Origin: Diplolepis rosae
Taxonomy: Eukaryota > Arthropoda > Insecta > Hymenoptera > Diplolepididae
Assembly: GCA_030998225.1 (NCBI GenBank)
Contig: JAPYXD010000752.1
Coordinates: 16,198,501 to 16,262,500, forward strand
DNA length: 64,000 nt
Reading direction: 5' to 3'
Positions 30,401 to 41,313 of this stretch are shown one piece after another; within the stretch, counting starts at the first letter, position 1, and each line of letters starts with the position of its first letter. Made by a program: the position numbers and the translations under genes. The notes beneath the pieces were generated by a model that saw only the letters and a program-made list of their open reading frames with translations, was not told the origin of the DNA and did no database searches.

Positions 30401-33400
30401 CTCACAAGATCTTAGTTATGACCTGTTTTAGTCACGTGAGCCACGTGATTTCTCTGCGAGTTTTTATAGAAAAGAGTGTTCTTTGGAAACAAACTTTTAA
30501 CGTATGTAGATATATTTTTATCAAATGAACAGAAAAAGTAATTATCTTATACATTACACGATGGCAAACATTGCATTACTCTCGGCATAACTTATAGAAA
30601 GTTATACATGTCTTAATTACTGACTTGCAATTTTTCCTATAGATTTTGGTTAAATTTCATTAGAATTATGTATATTGTGATAAAATAACTTTTTACTATA
30701 AAAAAGATAATTTTGAGCTTGACGCTCGGCACAATATGCAATACAATTTGAAAAATCCTTTAAGGTAAGTTAAACGCTCCAATCTCGTGCATGTTAAAAA
30801 GTCAAAGTTTGAGAACATGTGGTAAAAATTTGGTCCAGATATTGTAAAAAAAAAATTGAACAAAATTTTTTTTTTTTTTGCGTTTAACTTACCTTAAATT
30901 ATTCAGACAAAGGAATTTCTAGACTATCATGTACTTCTACTTAATTTGGTAAACTTCACCTCAAAATTATTTCCGTGTATTTTGCTATTAACGAAATATA
31001 CGTTATTAAAAGGAGGATATTAAAAAGTGACAATTTTCGCCTAAAATATGGAACGTTTTTCTTCTACATAACCATGTAATTTTTAAACCGCTCAATTCGA
31101 AAATAATGGTTATAAGACCATTATACATTGGACAAATTTTGTATAGTTGATGAATCACTGAATCGAATTTTGTTGCATTAGATGTCGAATAACTGCAGAA
31201 AAATGGACATGAAGTCTACAAACCGACTTTTTCAGTGCAATTATGAAGTTATTCAATCCTTATCAAGGCTATGGATTACCCAAGCATTCCTATCTTACCG
31301 GAATTTCAGTTCCTGTAATCTCATTTCTATACAAAATGAGAAACAGAGATGAATATTTATTAAGGGGAAACACCACTCTAGCGCCGTGAAAATATACCTT
31401 TTTTCGATGATTTTTAATAAAGATTAAAATAACGAATGCGATCAGTTTTAGTTTTCCACTTGATTGTGCATATATTAAAGTGTATAAAAAAATTTTTTAT
31501 AAATTTTTTTACAACAAAATGGCGGCGTTCAAGACATCTTAAAGAAACTGAATTCACTGAAATTGCATCACGACCGGAAAGGTTTCTCCTATATTTTTAA
31601 ACCTAGAAGGAAAAATAAAATTTTCCCGTAATCTAGACATGATTGGCGTGAGAAGTACACTGGAAAATTTTGAGAAACCACTTTTTGCAAAAAATATGCA
31701 ATGATGAACAAAAAATTCAGTTTTTCAGTGAAAAATCGCGTGATAAATTGTTTATAACAAAAAAAGTTTTTGACTAAACGTAAATTCCTTGTGTACTTCT
31801 CTAAAAAATGTAATTTTGAAACTACAGTGAAAATTTCGATTAGATTGATGAATATTTGTTGAAGTTATGTTTCCGGTCATTTTGAAAAATATGAAACCGA
31901 GAAAACGTGTCTTAAGTTTTATTGAGCATTACTTACACACCACGGCGCTCTTCTTTGTAAGTCGTAAAACAAGGCTTAAAAAATTCTTTTGGCTAAAAGA
32001 CCTTTTGTTTATTGTTTTTAAGGACCTAAGAAATCATTTAAAGCAAAAAAAATAAAAATGGGTTTGCAAGGACTGAAATGACGCCAAAGTAAAAACTTTT
32101 AGGTTGGACTTAGATAAATGACATTCTCGTGAATTTTAATCCATTTTTATTTATTCTTTTCAATTTTATAAATTGTTTTGATTCATCACCTATTTATTGT
32201 TTTTACTTAATTGCGAAATGGTCTTAAAACTCGTGAAAAACTTTCAGTTTACAAGATTGTGGGTTTACAACTCTATTTTCAATTTTCAAGACTTTTCTGA
32301 TAGATTAAAACGAAAAGACATGATTATTATTTTAAATCAGCATATTTTTTGACTAAATAGTACATTTTTACATGCTCTTGAAAAATCCAAACTATTGAGA
32401 AAGCATTAAATTTGAGACAAAGGGCCTAGCCGGGTAAGCATGTAAAATCTGCTCCCGCATGTATCAAGTTCATATTATTACCATATATTGGCACCTATGA
32501 GTCACAAAATTCCTCCAAGTCTCAAACCTCGAAAACATACTTTTATATGAGTTATGGAGGGGGAAAGAAAAATCAAAAAAGTAGTTTTTCTTGTAAACGG
32601 CTTGACCGATTTTGATGAGAAAGAAATTGTTTTATTGTGCTGTTAAGACACCTTTTACATTATTACAACGTTGCTGACGAACGACAGATGAAAAAGGGTT
32701 GTTTCTGAAAGAAATAGCTGGCCAGTACAGTATGCCATAAAGGTACACTGTTACAGTGTCCCGAATACGATTTTTTTTCACTATGTTGCACCACTTCAAC
32801 AAATTTTACAAAAATATATGTTGAAGGGGACATCTGAAGGAATATTCATGAAAAAAATGGTGGGTGTCACTATAAAACATAACCTCATTTTTTTTGTTTG
32901 ATAAGTTCAAAAAAATTTTCAGACCTGTTTTTTTTTGTCCAAAAATTTTTTCGATTTTTTTTAAATCGTATTTTTACATATTTTTTTCGCATCAAAATCA
33001 GTCAAGCCGTTTACAATAAAAATTACTTTTTTGATTTTTCTTTCCCCCCTCCATAACTCATACAAAAATACGTTTTCGAGTCTGAGACTTGGAGGAATTT
33101 TGAGACTCATAGGTGCCAATATATGGTGATAATATGAACTTGATACATGCGGGGCAGATTTTACATGCTTACCCGGTTAGGCCCTTTACTGAATTGGCCA
33201 CTTTGCCTCTGGATTCACAAACTTTTTCAAAATTATAGGTTAAGCTGTCAGCATAGCTATCCGAGCTACAGTTAAAAAAAATATACTTTTTAGAATATCT
33301 ATGGAAAGTAAGAATACAATATGGGTCAGACTGACAAGTTTACAAGAAAATGGATGAGTATTGATTTCCTCGAAAAAAAACCAGAAGAAAATTAGTTATG

Positions 33401-34245
33401 CTGCGGCGACAGACATTAGGAGATGTGGCGTTGTTCTCTATGTATTTGTTACTGCTTATCTTGATATTTCTTATTCAATAAATAAAAAAGCTTTTACTCA
33501 TTTCAAATTTAAATAATTTTTTTTTTTAAACTCTGCATTTTTTTATTTATGTTTCAATTTTAGAAATAGTTAAGGAGGGGTCCAATCCAAGAATGCAATA
33601 ATTATCCAGGTCAGCCTTTCGAAATTTCTGAACTAATACAGCAATTTTCAAACAATAATGTTATAATCACAGAAAATAAGGCTCAAGGATTGGGCGAAAT
33701 AAATACAATTTTTACCAAGAGGGCATTACAATTTAATATTAGCATGAAGTTTAGTGTAAGACAAAAGATACTTGAATCATTTAAAGTTGTTCTTGAAAAG
33801 TTGCATTATCGTCACGCGCTGGCACCTCCTAAGCCCGTGAATCATACCAAAGAGAGACACTGCTAGAATTGCCTTTGCGTCACGAGACTAAAGCACGGGA
33901 CATGATGGCCTTGTGGCCCAGCGGTTTTTCTTATAAAAAGAGCCTATGAAATGTTTATCCCTTGGATTAATTACATTTTTTCTTTATCTTTCACTAGAAT
34001 TAATAAAAATTTAGATTCAAAGCTTGAATTGGAGAAAAAATGGCGATTAGAACGAGAAGAGAGAATGTCACCCCTCCCGTCACGAGACATCAGGCAACTC
34101 AAGTCAATTTTCGTTAGACTACAACGTTGACTAATATGTTTAAAATAAAAGGACTAAACAAATGTAACTTACCAGAAAATATTATGGCAGAGGCGGCGCC
34201 CATGACTCCAAAGAAGGGTCCATAGATAGGATTTTCGTCTGCCAT
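27270..34245 (-). CDS. Vha16-1: V-type proton ATPase 16 kDa proteolipid subunit c
   Basis: Three coding exons (34245-34173, 27840-27651, 27480-27270) encode 157 residues, the normal length for animal subunit c. The protein is the rotor ring of the V-ATPase membrane sector and carries protons across endosomal, lysosomal and apical membranes. It has four membrane helices. The proton-carrying Glu139 lies in [12 protein letters not shown], in the fourth. Other family marks are [37 protein letters not shown] and [15 protein letters not shown]. Introns have GTAAGT/GTAAGC donors and CAG acceptors, with phases that join exactly (TCT-G/CT and AA/G). The first intron is 6.3 kb and carries several repeat elements; the second is 170 bp. 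The residues look fully conserved, so this is a working gene. Confidence 0.97.
27651..27840 (-). CDS. Vha16-1: Subunit c coding exon 2
   Basis: Bounded by a TTCCAG acceptor and a GTAAGC donor. It encodes [12 protein letters not shown] through EEPSKYSLF, most of helices 1-2 and the following loop. Confidence 0.95.
27920..28064. repeat. Single arm of the 58682-58966 palindrome family
   Basis: Starts TTAGTTGAGTTTGAAATTT and shares CTAGTCGCGTATCAGATAGG and GGTGTCCTCGTAGACAATTT with both arms of the palindrome near 58,700-58,960. It lies in the first intron of the subunit c gene. Confidence 0.85.
28065..30110. other. Subunit c intron 1, no internal gene seen
   Basis: AT-rich intronic DNA. Short phrases such as AGCCCTTAATGAGCCC repeat around 29480-29650. 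The small open frame at 28296 is not convincing. Confidence 0.4.
30111..30248. repeat. Inverted repeat with AT microsatellite centre
   Basis: TTAGTTCAACTAAGGTAGTG at about 30122 pairs with its near inverse ending at about 30239. The middle is TATA runs and a duplicated AACAAATTATCTATTT. The whole could form one hairpin. Confidence 0.7.
30759..30897. repeat. Short inverted-repeat element
   Basis: TTAAGGTAAGTTAAACGC at the left pairs exactly with GCGTTTAACTTACCTTAA at the right, across about 100 bases of A/T-rich filler. Confidence 0.7.
32419..33187. mobile_element. 769-bp element with about 200-bp terminal inverted repeats, in subunit c intron 1
   Basis: The left end AAAGGGCCTAGCCGGGTAAG pairs with the right end (inverse AAAGGGCCTAACCGGGTAAG). 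The pairing continues through GGCACCTATGAG, CTCCATAACTCAT and AACGGCTTGACCGATTTTGA, with scattered mismatches. No coding capacity. The central 300 bases are T-rich. Confidence 0.8.
33188..34172. other. Rest of subunit c intron 1
   Basis: No gene or clear repeat was identified up to the exon 1 donor. Regulatory elements of the gene are expected here but none can be named. Confidence 0.4.
34173..34245 (-). CDS. Vha16-1: Subunit c coding exon 1
   Basis: ATG at 34245 in a good context (TTCACAATGG). Encodes [16 protein letters not shown] to IIFS and ends at a GTAAGTTAC donor. Confidence 0.95.
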
Positions 34246-35439
34246 TGTGAACGAATTAAGATATTTAGTGGGTGAGCAGTAACGAACACGCGAGTATTTA
34301 CAGGCCTCTGACTACAAGCACAAGTTGTGGAACTGTTCTTGCTCACTCACTTCTCTAAACTAATGCCACTGTCAAATATGGCCCAACGTACAGTTGTAAG
34401 GATCATGTGATAACTGACCGGAGTGAGAGAGAAAAGGGTGAGAGCAAAATGGAGGGCAGCAAGAATCTGTCTATCGTTCCTCAATTGGATAAGCGTGTCG
34501 GAGTCACATATATTCCACCAAACAGAGAACTCGTTTTATATCATGGTCGGCGTTAACTTTTCACTTGCAGTTGCCAGCGCCCCCGTTCGACTTTCACCTA
34601 TATCAAAGAACACGTGACATACACTACGTTTCCATCAGTTTCCATCGTCGGAATAATTTATTTAATCCTTGTTGGTTGTAAAGTAGGATAAATATAGTTG
34701 TATTCAGGGCTAAAAAGTTATGCAAACTTGAGGTTTTTCAGTCCAATGTAGAAGAGAATAGGATAATAAAGAAATAAAAAAACGGGATTCAACCAATGAG
34801 ATATGTGATAAGTAGAAATTTTCTCATCTTGTATCAATCTACCACCTGACGATGCAATATGTTCTTACCACTTAGGAATATTTTCCGTCTGCAAATTGGG
34901 AAATATGCAACAGTGAGATGAACATATTGTATGGTTATGTACATTAACTGCTTAGTTGTACAGCAAAATCTCCATCGACTTAAGGCAGATTTATACCTCA
35001 GTTGGAAAATCTTCAATTTCTCACTCTACCACATCACGATGCCATAAGTTTATCTCATTCTAGACATTTTAAGGTGCAAACACCTCGCAAAGCATGCATT
35101 TTGCTTGCTTGCGCAAAAACTGACAGGAGAGAAACAGAATGTTATCTATCTCTTCCAATCTTGTAAGTTTCTGCACAAGCAAGCAAAATGCTTGCTTTTC
35201 AAGGTGTGTCCACTGATGTGCCGTGACCAGGATTGCAAAGTTACGCGGAGCTTGAGGTTTTCTATGTAAATCACATAAATTACGCAGAAAACTGTAGTTA
35301 ATTACATATTCAAGATGGCAGACCTTAAAAGAGTATATATAACCCCTCTTGTATTTATTTATGCGATTAATTATATTTGAAATTTGAACCTGCATTCTTC
35401 TTAATTTGGCAACTGTTGAAATTAAAATCAAAATATAAT
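34246..35439. other. Upstream of subunit c: promoter side, plus a hairpin
   Basis: The first few hundred bases should hold the 5' untranslated region and promoter, but no TATA box or initiator can be assigned. A 135-bp hairpin lies at 35076-35210: GCATGCATTTTGCTTGCTTG pairs with its near inverse. The 140-residue frame across it on the minus strand is judged spurious. Confidence 0.4.
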
Positions 35440-35595
35440 ATGAGCAAGTCTGAAGGAGAAAAAAGAAAGATACGCGCAAATGAAATCCCATGGTCGAAAT
35501 TGAATTTCAAGCGATTAAAAGAAACGGATTAAATTGTGGCAGAATGTTTAGAGTGCGACAGAATTTTAAAAAACAGTGCGGCTTTTAGGTGGCAG
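35440..35595 (+). pseudogene. Exon-like remnant with a CxxC pair
   Basis: From ATG 35440 the frame reads MSKSEGEKRKIRANEIPWS, then KLNFKRLKETD, a TAA at 35530, then IVAECLECDRILKNSAAFRWQ up to a perfect GTAAGT donor at 35596. The basic start and CLEC pair would fit the beginning of a BED-type or similar zinc finger. I do not recognise the family. The stop makes it a relic. Confidence 0.25.
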
Positions 35596-37469
35596 GTAAG
35601 TAAATAACATAGAAAATCTGTTCTATTTGTTTATTATCTTTTGCTAATCACTGAAATATCAATAATTTTAATAGAGATCCTAGAGAAGTTATAAATATTT
35701 ACCGAACTACTGTAATATGTTATATTCAGGATAACTTTATTTTCTTTTCAATGAATACTATAGGAATATGTAGACTTAATAATGCATGTTAATTTTGTGA
35801 TCAAATTGTTTTATAATTATTCTAACTTATTGTTTTATTTATGTTAAGAAACGCCTGCAAAGAGGGATCGACTAAAAAATACAATTCTGCGAATGAGAAT
35901 CATCCATATTAAGAGGACCTTACGGAAATAGATAATCCTTTTAAAAAACGTAAAGTAAAGCTTATAAGCTTTTCAGTGATGCTCTATTTACAGGAGAATA
36001 AAATAATATTGATAGCTTTAATAATAATAATATTTTTAATCTGAATATATTAAATTAATAATATTTAATAATTTCATATTCAAAAATTCAAGCTACATTT
36101 TTATTATATTTATAAGCTTAATTTTTGAACATGTCAGTAGTTAAGTCTCGAGGTTTAGAAAAATAGTTTTATAAAGTCTATATAATTCGATTTTTAACTG
36201 AAGAAAAAAATTGTTCATTGAAAAAAAGTACTGAAAAGACATAAACTAAATTTAATAGTTATATTATAATTTTTGAAAAATTAAGAACATTTTCTATTTC
36301 TTTTATGAACCATCTTTACTATCAAATAATTTTAGCCACGGTAAATTCTTTTTAATTGACATGGTATTAAAGTTTTATTTTATATAAGAATTAAACACAA
36401 GACTAACTTTATTGTTATTGTTCAACAGCACTATTTCTTCTGAAAAAATACTGCTTTTATGGAGCACAAGACTCATACTTTTACAAATTTACCGTAATTG
36501 GTAATTTTTTGGTAATTCTCTAAATATAAAATCTGTTTTTGATGCTAACCACTGAAATTGAAAAATTATTAATCTTCATTAACCAAATAATATATTTCAC
36601 AGTCATTGTAGCGAAATTTATTTTTAAATATTGAAAAAAATGATAATTTCTGAGAAAAACAGACAAGGACAATGCTGACATAGTGCTGTCTGCTGTTGTT
36701 TGTCTTTGGCGTGTGAAATGTGATGTGAATCAGATTATTTATTTAAAAGTAAGTATTTTAAGTCTTTATCATAAATACAATAGAAAATGCACTCCTATAT
36801 AAGCATTCTTGCCTGATGTCAAATTTGCACAGAAGATTATTTAAAATTACATATATAAGTTACGATAAAAGTTTATGTAATATTTTTTTTTTAACTTCTT
36901 ATTTCATAATTAGTTTATAAATACTTGTTTTGTAATATCCATTTTTTCGCGCGAAACAGTCAAAGATGTTAGCCTTTAAGGTTATGTTTGACAGAATAAA
37001 GTAATAAAGTTTCGTTGTTCTTATTTCCAAATTACTTTATAGACATTTTTTTCTTATTAGAGCTATTTTCCTTTAATAAAAAAGTAGTCCAGCACGTCAT
37101 CCTTCAAAAATTTTCGCCAATAATAGAGTTAATAACGTATTACCAGTTTTACCGCTGATTTACCGAATTACGGTAAGAAATTACCAGTGAACAAAAAATG
37201 ACGGTAACGGCATATCTCTAGGTATGTTCGCACCTTTACTCCGAAAATATCTAGAAAAAGATAAACGTAAGGTATTAGGATCCGTGGTCGTGACGTTACA
37301 GTGACGTCGTAAAACAAGATGGCTGACGAAGAGTAGGTTAGATCAAGGCGAGACGCCTGGCTAGAATTAGTTTTTTCTTAATGTAAAAAGATTTTTTGAA
37401 AAAATAAGTTTCATTAGATGAATTATGTTAATTCACAAAGTCGACACCTTCTTCTCGAAATTTTATTGA
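35596..37469. other. Non-coding, AT-rich, nothing recognised
   Basis: No gene is supported. ATGGCTGACGAAGAG followed at once by TAG at 37319 may be the 5' end of the transposon gene whose SWIM finger follows. Confidence 0.35.
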
Positions 37470-37701
37470 AGGTGAGAGTGTTTTGAATGCCGGGCACGTC
37501 ATGTCTTGTGGCCGATTGAATGAGCAGCAGGATGTTTGCAAATTATTTATTGCGTTTTGTATGCAATCCTCTAATTTTAGATATCATCATGAAATAAAAG
37601 GATCAATATCCTCCAATGGCAAAATTATTGACGTAAAGTGCTCTTGCAACGCTGGGCTGAGCAAAAAATGTAAACATGCCGTGGTAGTTTTCCTGTTTTA
37701 A
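37470..37701 (+). pseudogene. Isolated SWIM zinc-finger fragment of a transposon nuclease gene
   Basis: The frame reads EGESVLNAGHVMSCGRL, a spacer of about 35 residues, then KIIDVKCSCNAGLSKKCKH and VVVFLF to a stop. It shares the GE-x-VL-x-AGH-x(3)-CG block and the CSC...CKH finger with 4248-4565, so it is a paralogue. The YqaJ domain expected downstream is absent. Instead a nested set of foldback elements begins 70 bp later. It is a dead remnant unless the rest lies further along. Confidence 0.8.
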
Positions 37702-38078
37702 TTGCTTTTAAGTAGAGGTAAAAGAAAATATCTCAATACTTCCCTCTTTGGAGGTTAGGTTTGATTTGTATTTACCAGCCCTATCCAACTGCCTAAAAGA
37801 TGTCCGTAAATATGTGATCCCCACATGGTAGTTCCTTAAAATCTCGACTGAGGGCGCAGTTGCGCTTCAGCCTGACATTAACATTGTTTCTTATGGGATA
37901 ATGTTACAAATAATTTAAAGAATTATATTTATCAATAAAAAATACTTATTGAAGTATCAGAATAAATTAACAAACATATAATTTAAATTTTCAGCAAAAA
38001 AAATTTTTAATATAATGATAGGAATGGAGAAAATAAATTTTAAACGCAGTCGCGCTTCAGCCTGACTTTTTAAGATTT

Positions 38079-38992
38079 CCGGTAAGAAGGTATGGATTAA
38101 ATTGAATTAATAGTAGTTTGAATATGGGCGATTTTCCAACACTTTTAATCCAAAGCAATACCGTTTTTGAACGTAAACACTTCAATTCATTTTAGCGTGC
38201 TACGTTTGTGCTCGTTTCAATTCCGTTGAATTCTGCAACGAAGAATGAACACGTTTTAATTCTGTCAAGGGTGAAAGGTTTGAAGTCAAGTTGATTCTGT
38301 TTAATCTCGCAAAGATACTTATAATATTAAAGACATCTTAATTCGTTTTTATGAGTCAAAGTGTGAATGAAAGTAATTCAATTTAATTACGTAGGATAAC
38401 CTAAGAAGTTGAAGTCATTTTAATTTCATCCTGTGAGTGAATATGTGGAACAAACTAATTTTGTTGTTTCTCGTCTAAAATTGAAGTCAATTTAATTCGG
38501 TTTGACCACTGTAATGGCAGGAGTTTGGATTGTAATTAATTATTTTGCAAATTTTTTCTAAATAATTTAGATAAATTCCCTTAAAAATGTAATTGAGAAA
38601 TAATAAATATGCAATTAATATATCTTAAATAAATTTATCAAATAATACAATGAACGTTATGTTTACTAAATATGAAAAAAAAAGAAAATGAGAAACTCTT
38701 GTAAAAATTAAATGTACATTGATTTAATCAATCCAAAATTATACATAATTGAGAATAAATTCAATTTTTAAATTAAAATGACTTATAAACTTAACATGAA
38801 TAAATAAACTTTTTTCTTTCTTTAAAGCGGTACTTTTTACTCCGTTTTAATCCCAATTAGGTTGGTGGATTCATTTCAATCCATTTCTTTTATGTCTTTA
38901 ATACTCTTCTGGATTGAAACGTAATTTTCAAAAACGGTATTGAATTGAATAGAAACGTTTCTATCTAATTTAATCCATACTTTTTTACCGGG
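38079..38992. mobile_element. Nested 914-bp inverted-repeat element
   Basis: The left CCGGTAAGAAGGTATGGATT pairs with the inverse of the right end at 38966-38992. The interior is rich in GAATTGAAT-type words. A partial relative ends at 2967. Confidence 0.65.
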
Positions 38993-38999
38993 TTGTTTC

Positions 39000-39850
39000 G
39001 TATGGAATAATTTTACAAACAATTTGAAAAATTATATTCTTTAATAAAAAAATATTTATGAAAATACACGGAGAAACTTTTTTTACCAATTTTTACTATA
39101 GTATTTTTCAATTTAGGGAAAATCGTATCACTTTGAGAATTTTTGTTAGTAAAAATACTAAACTTTATAATAATGATATGAAACTTTAGTATGAACTATA
39201 GTAAAATTTGCTATGAACTATGCTGAAGTTTCATATCATTATTATAAAGTTTAGTATTTTTACTAACAAAAATTCTCAAAGTGATACGTTTGTCCCTAAA
39301 TTGAAAAATACTATAGTAAAAATTGATATAAAAAGTTTCTCCGTGTATCATAATAAATTAACAGAAATATCATATTAAAAATTTACAGCAAAAGAAATTT
39401 TTAATAGATACTGATAGCAATGGAGAAAACAATTTTGAATATACATATATATATATATATAGCTTTCCATAGTATATCAAAGTGTTATGATAATTTGAAT
39501 TGATAATAATTTCCAATTAATTAACAAAGCAATTCACTTCAAAATGAAGTTTAGAAATAAATTTACATACAAAGTAATAGATAGCTGACTATAACAATAA
39601 TTGCTTTATTAATTAATTGGAAATTATTATCAATTCAATTATTATAACACTTTAATACACTATGGAAAGCTATATAAATATATGTATTCAAAATTGTTTT
39701 CTCCATTGCTATCAGTATCTATTAAAATTTTTTTTTGCAGTAAATTTTTAATATGATATGTCTGTTAATTTATTATGATATTTTCATAAATATTTTTTTA
39801 TTAAAGAATATAATTTTTTAAATTGTGTGTAAAATTATTCCATAAGAAAC
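39000..39850. repeat. Nested foldback with arms of about 250 bp
   Basis: TATGGAATAATTTTAC near 39002 through AACAAAGCAATTC pairs with the inverse running to about 39850, interrupted only by the insertion at 39067-39345. Its arms are related to those of the outer unit. Confidence 0.75.
39067..39345. mobile_element. 279-bp palindromic element inserted at TA
   Basis: Termini CACGGAGAAACTTTTT and inverse; arms of about 120 bp pair almost completely. TA flanks both ends (39065-39066, 39346-39347). Removing it rejoins the foldback arm in register with its relatives, so the insertion boundaries are secure. The TA target suggests a Tc1/mariner-mobilised non-autonomous element. Confidence 0.85.
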
Positions 39851-40100
39851 AATGTTAAAAAGACAGGCTGAAGCGCGACTGCGTTTAAAATGTTTTCTCT
39901 CCATTCCTATCATTATCTATCAAAATTTTTTTGGCTGAAAATTCTTATTATATGTTTGTCAATTTATTGTGATAGTTTCATGAGTATTTTTTATTGATAA
40001 AGATGATTTTTTAAATTCTTTGTAACATTATCCAATATGAAACAATGTTAATGTCAGGCTGAAGCGCAAAAACGGAGGAGTTGGATAGGGCTGGTATTTA

Positions 40101-40488
40101 CTTTTTTGTCCAGGAACTTTTTTTATCATATTCTAATAGATATTTTATAAAGAGAAATAATTACTAATCAAATCATTCTATTTCTTCTAATTTATTAACA
40201 TGATCCACTTTTATTTTTCTGATACCAGGAAAGTGATAAAAACTTAATTCAGGTTTCTCACAAGCTTTTGAATTACAACCAAAAATCGAGCAATATATTT
40301 TACTTTTCGAAGGTTTGGGGCCAAATTTTACACCTAACTGAGCTGACTCCATTTTCCCAAAAAATGTTCAACAACTTTTTTTTTAAAACGCTTAAAATTA
40401 AATTAAAATAAATTTTATTGGGTTTGTGTTTACGATATTTACATTTTACACATGGAAAATTGACCTACTCTTATTAATTCAAATTTCG
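40101..40488. other. Short non-coding stretch
   Basis: AT-rich; nothing recognised between the foldback set and the next small element. Confidence 0.35.
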
Positions 40489-40491
40489 TAA

Positions 40492-40655
40492 TGGTGAATT
40501 TATACCTCTGTCTGCCTGACCGGTGCGGAAAGAAAATACATAAGAGTAAAGGAGACAGACAGTGTAAAATTGAACAAAAAGAAAACGTCTGTCTCCTTTA
40601 CTCTTAAGTATTTTCTGTCCGCACCGGTCAGGCAGGCAGAGGTATAAATGCACCA
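40492..40655. mobile_element. 164-bp hairpin element with TAA target duplication
   Basis: Arms of about 65 bp pair nearly perfectly (CCTGACCGGTGCGG in each). TAA flanks both sides (40489-40491, 40656-40658), the 3-bp TWA-type duplication of PIF/Harbinger elements. Confidence 0.75.
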
Positions 40656-40763
40656 TAATGTACTTCGCCAATTCGGACACAGATATATATTTTCTTCTCT
40701 TTCTTACTTATTATGACGCAACGCAGAACGTATCTATGGGACTACGCTCTTAACATACCCTAA

Positions 40764-40907
40764 GGGCGCAGTCCCACGTCAACATTTTTGCGTGGCGTAA
40801 AGCAAAAAATGATAAGAGAGAAAAAGACCCATAGATATATCGGTTTCCTTCTCTCTCATTATTGTATGCTTAACGCCGCGCAAAAACGTCGACGTGGGAC
40901 TGCGCCC
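40764..40907. mobile_element. 144-bp hairpin element with TAA target duplication
   Basis: Termini GGGCGCAGTCCCACGTC and inverse; TAA at 40761-40763 and 40908-40910. PIF/Harbinger-like by duplication length. A related half copy occurs near 53786-53830 (GTGCAGTCCTATGTCGGCG). Confidence 0.8.
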
Positions 40908-41015
40908 TAAAGTTCCGCGAAATCAAGTCGAACGAGGTCCTACTGAATTTCATAGCCCTTTCTACATTCGTAGCGTACAGTCTATTCGTTTCTTTTATGT
41001 CTATAGTGGAATAAG

Positions 41016-41305
41016 CATGGAGACTAGATATAAGGAGACCAATCTCTTATGGCCGTACTTCACAAAACTCGAAATTATGTTCTGCCAAGTACTTAGTTAG
41101 GAAACTTCCCGATGAGGGCACGTGTGTTCCCTGAGTGCAAAATAGCGGCATCCACGGTTTATAAGCTTCGTGTCTTGGGCGTCGCCATTTTGTACCCAGG
41201 GAACATACATGCCCTCATCGGGAAGTTTTGTAACTGTGTACTTGGAAGAACTTCATTTCGGGAATGGATATATGGAGATTGGTCTCCTTATATCTAGTCT
41301 CCATG
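41016..41305. mobile_element. 290-bp foldback element with 8-bp target duplication
   Basis: Termini CATGGAGACTAGATATAAGG and inverse, with the sub-arms CTTCCCGATGAGGGCA and inverse further in. GGAATAAG flanks both ends (41008-41015 and 41306-41313), the 8-bp signature of hAT-type insertion. Confidence 0.85.
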
Positions 41306-41313
41306 GGAATAAG

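Larger units (their letters stand above)
37775..40094. mobile_element. Nested foldback element set (outermost unit)
   Basis: Ends CCAGCCCTATCCAACT and its inverse, each followed outward by TATTTA (37769-37774 and 40095-40100), a candidate 6-bp target duplication. Long arms at about 37850-38070 and 39855-40075 pair; each carries two copies of a GCGCTTCAGCCTGAC word about 190 bp apart. Inside sit at least three further inverted-repeat elements. No coding capacity. Confidence 0.7.

Noticed and set aside
35069..35491. 140-residue minus-strand frame
   Set aside because: It crosses a 135-bp hairpin and AT-rich DNA; composition is hydrophobic without any motif, and no splice context fits.
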